Source: Nelumbo lutea (taxonomy: Eukaryota; Streptophyta; Magnoliopsida; Proteales; Nelumbonaceae). From it: DNA of 64,000 bases. The stretch is taken from positions 3,160,728-3,224,727 of the forward strand of contig JAKGHH010000008.1 of assembly GCA_022828595.1 (NCBI GenBank). The letters are read 5' to 3'. A model generated the notes under the pieces. The model was not told where the DNA came from, did no database searches, and worked only from the letters and a program-made list of their open reading frames with translations. Below are positions 55,548-64,000 of this stretch, piece by piece. How positions within the stretch are numbered: the stretch's first letter is position 1; every line of letters begins with the position of its first letter. A program made the position numbers and the translations under genes.

Positions 55548-57477
55548 ATGGCTTCTTCCAACAATACCGGATGTGGCACAGAGACGAACACCACCGAGGA
55601 ACAACTCCAAGTCCCCGTGGTGTGCATTAGACAGTTCACCATTCCCCTTTCGGTGGATGGGATCCCCAGATTGAATGCGCCACAAACAGCGGCGCCCGTA
55701 GACCTTCCTGCCATGAACATCCCTCTTCCACTCCCTATTGAAACAACTTCTGCTGAACCAACTGTTGTCCCCCTGGCGACCCACCATAACCAGTTTGACG
55801 ACCTAATGCAATGCATGCAGGCAATGCAAGCCCAAATGCAACAATTCCAGCAGCATCAACTCCAGCAGCACCACGTACTATACCACCTCTCTCAACACCA
55901 CTATCAGCAGTAGTTCCCCCGACTACCCCTGAACCAGTCACTGCTTCCACCTCGGCACCCTGCTCCGAAGCTGGTTAAGGCCTCCCCTTAGGGTGGACGA
56001 TCGAGGAGAAGCCTCCCAACTCTAGAACCCCCCTAACATCCAGGCCTCATCCCCAGGCCGAAGGGAAAGGAAAATCACCCCCACCTCGTAGCTCGCAGGC
56101 GGGTCGGGAACCTCACCCGCAAAGTCAGCACCTCGGCACTCCAAGCCTGAGTTCCCGCTCACAGAGAACCAATTCAGCGCCCTAGCAGCAGACTACCAAC
56201 ATTCCAGGCCCATCGAGCTCAGCAACACAAAGGCCACCAGTGCCAGTATCGGGCCCACTCAACAACGAAGGCGCCAGCGGAGTCGCCGAACTGCCACCCG
56301 AGTCCTGCCTGAGCTCAGAGGTAAGGAAGAGACGAGCTCGGACGAGGTAAAAGCTGCCCCAATTCTCTCAATTCCTTCCCCCCTCGCATCAGAATTCCTG
56401 ACAGTCCCCATGCCCAGAGACTTCAAGCTCCCACCTTTGGACAAGTATGATGGGTCTTTTGACTCCAACAACCACGTCAATGCTTTCCAGTCCCAATGCA
56501 CCTCGCTAGGGCGAGTGAATCATGCATGTGCATGGCCTTCACCACCACCTTCAGGGGGGTGGCCCGCACCTGGTACAGGAACCTAGCCCTAGGGTCAATA
56601 AAAAGCTGGACCCAATTCGTGCAGGTCTTCACCGCACACTTCGTTACCAGCAAGCGGTGCCCCAGAACCGAGGAAAGCATCTTCAGAGTAGTCCAGAGAG
56701 AAGGAGAATTCATCCGAGGCTACATCAAGCGGTTCAATGAAGCGGGCTTGCAGATATCGCGATTAGACCCCGCGGTACATCTCGCGGCGGCTGAGAGAGG
56801 AGTAACGCACAAGGAGTTTAAATGGCACATGGTAGCCAGCCAGCCCGCAACCGTGGTCGAATTCCTCAAACTCGCGGACAAGTTCATGAGAATAGAGGAA
56901 GAGATCAACCAAAGGACCGAAGGTGGATTCGAGAAAAGGAAAAGAGAAGGTGAGTCCTCCAACCCAGGTGACAGAAGAAACCCGGCCCGGGAGGCGAAGC
57001 CGAGCCAGTCGTCCCAAGCTCCCTTAGCAGTTCGGACAGATTACACGCCATTAAACATGAGGCGGACCGAGATCTTGATGATGATCAAAGACGCCCCATA
57101 CGTAAAGTGGCCACCTCAACTAAAGGGGAACCCAAACAAGAGAAATAAAAATATGTACTATAGTTTTCATAGAGATCGCGGTCATAGACCGAACAGTGTA
57201 ATAATCTCCGGGACAAGATAGAGGGACTCATCCGTCACAGATACTTGAGAAATTTTGTACAACATAATAATAATAATAACAATAAGGCAGGTCGGCAAGG
57301 GGATCATGGAAAGGCCCACGAATCTAGCAGCAGACCAGCCGAAGCGTTGCAACAACAGCCTCCGGAAGAGAGGCCAGTTCGGGGAACCATCCATGTGTTA
57401 GTGGGAGGTTCGATGGTAGCAGGGTGTACTTTGGCAGCAGCCCGGACGTCAGTTCGTGAGGCAGCCCGAGAAGAATA
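55548..57477 (+). pseudogene. Tat gag
   Basis: It starts MASSNNTGCGTETNTTEEQ. A Gln/His-rich segment (about 55800-55913) precedes a stop. The retrotransposon gag domain (56496-56960) shows CMAFTTTFRGVARTWYRNL, WTQFVQVFTAHFVTSKRCP and REGEFIRGYIKRFNEAGLQI. A basic tail with YYSFHRDRGHRPN follows, where a CCHC knuckle would be expected but cysteines are missing. At least two frameshifts (around 55915-56495 and 57200). Confidence 0.75.
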
Positions 57478-60400
57478 GAACCCTCCAAAGAGGCCGAAGA
57501 CAGAAGAACCGATCTTCTTCACGGAAGATGATGCGCGAGGTGTCCACTACCCCCACGATGATGCACTCGTCATAAAACTAAGGATCAGTGACTTCGAAGT
57601 CAGGCGCGTACTTGTGGATTTAGGTAGTTCGGTGGACATCCTATTTAAGTCGGCATTTTACTAGCTACAGCTGCGGAGAAGTGAGCTGAAGCCTGCAAAC
57701 ACTCCTCTGGTGGGCTTCAGCGGAGAGGAAGTCAGGCCCCTCGGGAAGATAACAGTACCTATGGAAGTCGACACATGGCCTTGTGCGGTGAAACTCAACC
57801 ACAATTTCCTGGTGGTCGCGACCCCCTCCCCATACAATGCCATAATAGGGCGGCCAATTACGCATATTCTGCGGGTAGTGGTCTCCACCTACTATCTGGC
57901 AATGAAGTTCCCTACAGACTTCGGTGTGGGGGTAGCGCGGGGCGACCAGCTTGAGTCCCTCAAGTGTTATGTTGCCGCCCTGAAGGGAAAAACCAAGGCG
58001 GCTGACGACCTCGAGCTTGAGCGGCCTATGGAGCAGGGCGAGTAACGAGCTTTGCCCACAGAGGAAATGGTCGCAATCCCGACCTCGGCTACGGATCCGG
58101 CACGAACGCTACAAATTGGTTCTTCCATCAAGGAACCTCTATGAACCGAACTGGTGAGTTTCTTACTTCAAAATGTAGATATTTTTGCATGGTCCACAAC
58201 CGATATGCCCGGTATTGACCCCAGCCTTATAACTCACAAACTTAATACTGACCCTGTAGTTAGACCCATTAGACAGAAGAAACGCAACTTAGACCCAAAA
58301 CGCTGGAGGGCGGTCGACGAGGAGGTCGAAAAGCTCCTCGCAGCAGACTTCATAAGGGAAGTTCATTACCCGAGCTAGGTAGCTAGCCCAGTTCTGGTGA
58401 GAAAGGCAAATAGCAAGTGGCGCATGTGCGTCGACTACACCGACCTGAACCGAGCTTGCCCAAAAGACTGCTTCCCCCTCCCCAAAATTGACCGCCTAGT
58501 GGACACGACCTCGGGACATGAGTTGCTAAGCTTCTTGGATGCCTACTCAGGCTACAACCAAATCAGGATGGACCAGTCTGATGAGGAAAAAACCAGCTTC
58601 ATAACCGAGTTCGATCTGTACTGCTACAAGGTCATGCCCTTCGGTCTGAAGAATGCTGGGGCGACCTTCTAGAGACTTGTAAATAAGATGTTTCGGCCCT
58701 TAATTGGCACGAAAGTAGAATGTTATGTAGACGACATGGTCATCAAGACGCAGTTTTCACAGGAATTAATACAAGACTTGATTCTGTCTTCCAAATTCTG
58801 CGTCAATTTAGCATGAAACTGAACCCCAACAAATGTGTCTTCGGTGTCACTTTGAGTAACTTCCTAGGGTACATTGTCAACCGGCGTGGTATTAAGGCCA
58901 ACCCGGACAAGATAAAGGCCATCCTAGATATGAGACCACCCCAAAAAGTAAAAGAAGTTCAGAGGCTAAGCGGCCGCATAGTCGCTCTGAGCTGCTTCAT
59001 GTCCAAATCGGCAGACCGCTGTCTGCCTTTCTTTAAGGCAATCAAAGGCAAAGGGTTTGAATGGACCTGAGACTGCTTGCTCGCGTTCGACGAGCTAAAA
59101 AGCTACCTCGCCACTGTGCCAACCTTAGCCAAGCCCGAGGAAGGCAAGGTCTTAGAACTGTACCTGTTGGCAAGCGACGAGGTGGTCAGTTCGGTACTAA
59201 TAAAAGAAGTAGATCGGGTCCAGCGGCCTGTCTATTATGTTAGTAAAATTTTGCAGGGAGCAGAGATGAGGTACCCGCAGATAGAAAAGCTAGCATATGC
59301 ACTGGTAATTGCAGCTCGGAAACTCCGCCCATATTTCCAGGCTCACACTGTCATGGTCTTGACCGACAAACCTCTAAGGCAAGTCTTACTCAAGCCTGAG
59401 GTTTTCGGTCGGCTAACGAATTGGGCCATCGAGCTTAGCAAGTACGACCTTCAGTATAAGTCACAAACTGCTATTAAAGCCCAAACCTTAGCAGATTTTA
59501 TCGCCGAGTGCACGTTTAGCCTCGAAGTCCCTGGGCAGGTTGAGCTCGAGATCCCTAGTTCGGGTGAGCCCTGAGCTCCTAAGCCAATAGAGTCTGAACC
59601 CTGTGAAGTAGCAGCCAGTGTGGCATCTCTCCTGGTTAGGCCAAACGTGAATTGGGATGAGGAGCCATGGATCCTTCACGTAGATGGCTCCTCGAACCAG
59701 CAGGGTTGGAATAGTCCTACGCGGCCCGGGTGGCACGAAATTGGAATACGCACCACGCTTTGAGTTTGCGGCATCTAACAACGAGGCGGAGTATGCGGCA
59801 CTGATAGCTGGACTAAACCTAGTGCAAAAAGTAAGAGCAAAGCACATAGTTATTTGCAGTGATTTCCAGCTCGTGGTCAACCAGGTTACGGGCGAATACG
59901 AAGCACACGAGCTCACTATGATCGCATACTTGGCAAAAGTAAAGGAGGCTCTGCTCAACTTCCAGTCACATTTCATCAGGCAAATCCCGAGGTCAAAGAA
60001 CACTGAGGCCGACGCACTGTTCGGGTTAGTCAGCACGAGTCACAACACCATGAGAACTGTGTACATAGAGGACTTACCTCGGCCTAGTATTCTCGGTGGG
60101 GCAGCGAAGGTCGCTCCCGTCCTTGAAGTAGAGCCGAGCTGGATCGACCCACTCGCGAGCTTCTTGCTAGATGGAACCCTCCCTGTGTACCGCAATGCAG
60201 CCGAGAGGGTGCAGTGCCAGACAACCAAATACGTCATAATAGACGAACAGTTGTAATGACGGTCCTACATGCTCCCTTACTTGCGTTGCTTGCGACCTGC
60301 CGAAGCCGAGCTCGTACTCCGCAACACTCATGAAGGTCTGTGCGACGGACACCTGGGGGGCAGAGCCCTCTCCCAAAAGGCACTTCGACAAGGATACTAC

Positions 60401-61330
60401 TGGCCAACGATGAAGACAGAAGCTGTCAAGTTCGTCAGAAAATGCGACAAGTGTCAGAAGCATGCCAATATCCACCATCAGCCTGCTGCCGACCTCAAGT
60501 ATCTCACCAGTCCATGGCCCTTTGCACAATGGGGCATCGATCTCCTGGGGCCATTCCTGCCAGCAACAGGTGGGAGAAAGTTCCTAGTAGTGGCAGTGGA
60601 TTACTTCACAAAGTGAATAGAAGCTGAACCTCTGGCAACAATTACAGCCTAAAACATACAGAACTTTTGGAAGAACATAGTATGTCGCTTCGGGCTACCT
60701 CGGGTACTGATCTCTGACAACGGCAAGTAGTTTGAGGATATCAAGTTCCAAGAATGGTGCCAAAATATGGGAATTCGTCAGAACTTCACATCGGTCGCAC
60801 ACCCACAAGCAAACGGTCAGACAAAAGTAATGAATAGAGCCATCCTCCGCGGACTGAAAGCACGACTAGACCAAGCTTAAGGATTGTGGGTGGATGAGCT
60901 ACCAAGTGTTCTATGGGCTCACCGAACTACGGAAAAAACCGCCACGAGAGAGACCCCCTTTAACCTCACCTACGGCACTGAAGCAGTAATCCCGGCGGAA
61001 ATCGAAATACCTACACTGCGACTAGAAGCATATGACGATCAGACAAACGGAGATGAGTTACAAACCAACATCGACCTACTGGATGAGGTAAGAGATCTCG
61101 CGCACATCCAGACAGTTGCCTACCAGCAAAAAGTAGCTCGGTACTACAATGCTAGAGTAAAGAAGCAGAGCTTCTGCATCGGCAACCTGGTTCTCCGTAA
61201 GGTCATGGTACCCGAACCCGGCATGGGCAAACTTGGACCAAATTGGGAATGGCCCTACAGAGTAAAGAGGACACTCGAGGGGGCATACGAACTCGAAACC
61301 TTAGAGGGAAAACAAGTACCCCGAGTGTAG
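57478..61330 (+). pseudogene. Tat pol: protease, RT, RNase H, second RNase H, integrase
   Basis: Protease: [16 protein letters not shown] (about 57602-57655). RT: RAVDEEVEKLLAADFIREV, SKWRMCVDYTDLNRACPKDC, KVMPFGLKNAGATF and the YVDDM box (58725-58739). RNase H 1: ASDEVVSSVLIKEVDRVQRP. RNase H 2 (59650-60050): WILHVDGSS, frameshift, then VGIVLRGPGGTKLEYAPRF, NNEAEYAALIAGLN. Integrase: HEGLCDGHLGGRAL...CDKCQ zinc domain, GIDLLGPFL, VLISDNGK, and GQTKVMNR where the catalytic Glu is Lys. Stops at 58376, 58670, 59068, 59572, 60254, 60614, 60650, 60728 and 60878. Ends PRV-stop at 61330. Not functional. Confidence 0.85.
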
Positions 61331-61584
61331 AACATCGTCAACTTAAGGCGATACTACCTATAGACCACCAAGCGAAGTGGGCAAAATCACTACCAGATAC
61401 AAGTATTAACATCAAAATAGGCCGTGCGAGTGCAATAACCAGGGCAAAAAACAGATCGGGCATACGGTCAATTCGGCAAATACGGTTAGTTTGGGAGAAA
61501 AGAACAACCAACACTTAACCAAAAGAAAAGTCATTCCATTTCAAAATAAGGGAGTGTACATTTCAAACAAAAAAAAATTGCATT

Positions 61585-63507
61585 TCACAGGCCCGGAGCT
61601 ACTTCTTCACCATCAGAAGGCACTACAACGATACCCGAAGGCCCTGCCTTACCCTCGGAATCCGGCTCACCATCAGCGGCATTGACCATCTCCTAAGTAA
61701 TGCGCGAAGTGGATATGGCACTAATGTCGAGCTCGGGGTATGGATTTCGGATCATCCACCGGCTTAGTTTAAAACCCCATCTGTACGAGTCCACCATCAG
61801 GTCGTCAAAGCTCAGCGAGGCGATGTACTCATCGACGACATTCTTCTTGGCATCTTCATTGCCTTGAGAAAAGATCTACGTCCTCTCCCTAATGTCCTCC
61901 TGAAGGTACTCGACCTGATGCTGCAAATCCAGCCTCAAGTCTGCCATGTGCTTCACTACGACTCCCATGGCCTCGGCATCTCTTTGAGACCTCGCTTGTC
62001 TGATCTATGCACCGCGAGCAACTGCCTCAGCAGCTCGGGAAGTCACCTCTGCAGCGCGAATAGCCTCTTCAGCAGCTCGCGCCTGCCTCGAGCTCCTTTC
62101 CACTTGGGCCGCCAAGGCATGGATTGAAGAATTCACCTACCAAAAGGAAAGAACAAGTGAACAAAAGAACGACAGCAAGAGGGATAAAAGCAAAGAACCC
62201 GACAAGAAATCTGACTTACCACCATGGCATGAGTGACAGCGCGACAAACCACCTGGTTCAAAGGAAGATCAGTCCACGCAGCGACCCCCTCGGGGAAAAT
62301 GGCCTCCCTACTCTTCTGAAGAGCGTGGTTCAGCGACAACACGCTCCTGAATTCCCCATGGGCTCCTGAGCCCGAGGGCCCAGCTCGCGTATAAGCAGAC
62401 TCAGAGTAAGCGGGAGCCCCCGTGTAAGTAGTCTCGGCATAAGCAACCCCTGACGCTTCTAGTATTGGAGGAGCCATCTTGGGCTCCCTGGGCGGATCCT
62501 CTGACGGGTAGTCTAGTACCTTAGGCTCCGCATCTCGGGGCAACTCGGCACGAGTTCGCTTGGCAACTCGCTTCCTCCTCTTCGTGCTGTGAAACAGGCG
62601 CCCACCACGAGTCCCTTCTGAGTCAATCACACCTGCGAAAAGAGCTCGACATAAAAAAAAAAAACAACAAAACAAAAGACCTCTTTGTAAGGAACCTACC
62701 CGAGCTCAGGCCGGCCGCAATGAGCTTGGCCTCCATCAGATACTGATGGCATTTTAGCCCAAGCCGTGCCCATTGCCGGAGGCCCTTCACCGTCTCTTTA
62801 TCAAGCGTAACACCGGAGTCAGGGGCGGCCATCCCCCAGCCGGTCTGAAACGGCCACCCCAATACACTTCGCACCCCGAAGTAGTCCTGCTTCCACGCCG
62901 AGACCTTGTTGGGAAGTTCATGCAAAACCTTAAAACCCGGGTAGGGAGACAGGTAATACGCCCGCCTACGCCCGGGAAGGGGACCCACTTGCATCTTAAG
63001 CATTAAAATGGAAGAGAAGATCTCCAAGTCTAAAGGAAAGCCTTGTTCGCAAAATAGGGAGATTGTCCCCACCAAGTAACGAGTGGAGTTCGGGTGAAGC
63101 TGGCCAACCGTAATGCTGAAGTGGTTCAAGACCTTAACAAGGAGGGGGTGGAAAGGCAGTTGCAGCCCCGCAGCAAGCTACTCCCGGAATATCACGATCT
63201 CTTCAGGACCGTGTTCCCAAGGAAAGCTACCTGAAGGTATGAAATAGGTGTATTCCCCATGCAAATTGTAATAGGTAATAAGGGATTGGAGCCCCTCAGG
63301 CGTCATGGTCGAGGGGCCAAACTTGTCTAACGTCTGACCCCGACGAGAAGTGGACGCCAAACTACCCGAGGTGACTCAGCGTACGGGTTCGAACTCTTCC
63401 TCAAGCTCTACCTCCGATTCGCTAGAACCATCAAGGGATGCAACCTGGTTCGTAGAACCTGCATCTGACCCACTTGAAGAACCGTCTGAGCTATCTGAGC
63501 TAGACAT
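61585..63507 (-). pseudogene. Antisense gene of the Tat element (putative gypsy-type transposon domain plus coiled coil)
   Basis: On the minus strand the start at 63507 reads MSSSDSSDGSSSGSDAGSTN. The domain at 63360-62700 has PSTMTPEGLQSLITYYNLHG, LPFHPLLVKVLNHFSITVGQ and YLVGTISLFCEQGFPLDLEI, matching my memory of the Pfam 'putative gypsy type transposon' family (PF04195). A probable intron follows SSG (GTAGGT...TTTTCGCAG, about 62701-62633), then a Lys/Arg and Pro-rich region; a second (GTAAGT after HAMV, near 62220, to GGTAG near 62138) leads to a coiled coil (RQARAAEEAIRAAEVTSRA) and a C-terminus ending VPSDGEEVAPGL. In-frame stops at about 63376, 63180, 62010 and 61881 show decay. Function unknown. 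Confidence 0.7.
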
Positions 63508-63688
63508 CGAGGAGAGAAGATAGGACTCCAGGAAGGTACTCACCCGAAAAAAGGCTTGAACAGACTACGGGAACTTGAACATGAGCAAAAAACCTTGAAT
63601 GCGAACTAAAGGCCTAGACGCGAGCTGAAACTTGGACGTGAGCTCAAGAAGCAAAGCGCAGAAGTGACAAAGCGACTGGGGTCCCCCA

Positions 63689-63697
63689 CTATTTATA
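63689..63697 (-). promoter_or_regulatory. TATA box of the antisense gene
   Basis: TATAAATAG on the minus strand, about 185 bp upstream of the 63507 start codon. The distance suits a promoter with a 150-nt leader. No other TATA was seen nearby. Confidence 0.5.
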
Positions 63698-63794
63698 CCC
63701 ATAGTGACCGAGAACCAATAGCTCAGATCAAAGCCAATCCGATGGCCCGCAGTCACGCTGACCACACGTCCCCTAAGACTGAGATGTGATTGGT

Positions 63795-63868
63795 GCACGT
63801 CTTTTCGAAACTGACAGAACACCGGCGCACGTCTTTCTGAAACTGATAGAACACCAGCGCATGTCTCC
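63795..63868. repeat. 32-bp tandem repeats upstream of the antisense promoter
   Basis: Units start at 63795, 63827 and, partial, 63859, sharing GCACGTCTTT(T)C and GAACACC. Looser GTCACGTCTCCCAGC and GCCACGTCTGTCAGC follow to the right edge. Each has an ACGT core, a typical bZIP-binding word. Confidence 0.55.
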
Positions 63869-64000
63869 TCGCATTAAAAGCGGCAGCAACGCGTTTTTTC
63901 AAAATTGAAAAGACCCGCTGTCACGTCTCCCAGCGGTGTGCTTTTTTGAAATTTGAAATAAGTGCGCGCCGCCACGTCTGTCAGCATTTTTAAATAGATT

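Larger units (their letters stand above)
54684..64000 (+). mobile_element. Ty3/gypsy element, Tat lineage, truncated by the window
   Basis: Layout: 5' LTR 54684-55462, primer-binding site at 55465, gag, pol (protease, RT, RNase H, second RNase H, integrase), then an antisense gene and its promoter. The second RNase H between RT-RNase H and integrase and the antisense gene downstream of pol are hallmarks of the Tat clade (known). No chromodomain follows integrase. The base composition is richer in G+C than the flanks. The 3' LTR must lie beyond 64000, so age by LTR divergence cannot be judged. Confidence 0.85.

Noticed and set aside
62773..63006. Plus-strand ORFs in the right end as Tat env or extra ORF
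   Set aside because: Composition and family motifs support only the minus-strand frame; the plus ORFs are its shadows.

Overview
This window is nuclear DNA of a flowering plant. The evidence is a many-intron host gene with GT-AG introns, plant-type LINEs, Ty1/copia and Ty3/gypsy (Tat-lineage) retrotransposons, MITEs and an Au-like SINE. AT-rich introns suggest a eudicot or magnoliid rather than a grass; the species cannot be named from sequence alone.

One host gene is present. The minus strand from 44439 to beyond position 1 encodes CTR9 (VIP6/ELF8 in Arabidopsis), the large TPR subunit of the RNA polymerase II-associated Paf1 complex. I resolved 23 exons (22 introns). The last exon runs off the left edge, so 987 codons are seen; about 100 C-terminal residues should lie outside, judging by the remembered Arabidopsis length. 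The reading frame is open across every junction. Only about 3 kb of the 44.4 kb is coding. Introns 1, 3, 9, 17, 20 and 22 are swollen by old transposons: intron 3 is 13.5 kb and holds a nearly complete LINE, and intron 9 is 8.6 kb and holds a copia element that itself carries four insertions. One intron is GC-AG, and another has a long AC/AG microsatellite against its 5' splice site.

Upstream of CTR9 (44.4-45.8 kb) lies a short promoter region with three TGGGCY motifs and a hAT-like MITE. Next comes a full-length LINE (45849-51621) bounded by a 16-bp target-site duplication, then a ~1.08-kb Harbinger/Tourist-type MITE with an A/T-rich core (52802-53882). From 54684 to the right edge runs a Tat-lineage gypsy element: 5' LTR, primer-binding site, gag, pol with two RNase H domains, then an antisense gene (63507-61585, minus) with its own TATA box, probable introns and upstream tandem repeats. 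Its 3' LTR is outside the window. Every transposon coding region seen here is broken by stops, frameshifts or lost catalytic residues, so CTR9 is the only intact gene.

The least ordinary points are: the antisense transcription unit in the Tat element; a hAT-type MITE family with a GC-rich core and precise 8-bp duplications, one copy sitting inside the copia RT frame; paired MITEs of one family that differ by a ~700-bp A/T expansion; and two tiny LINE-tail insertions (18 and 27 nt) flanked by 12-bp duplications.
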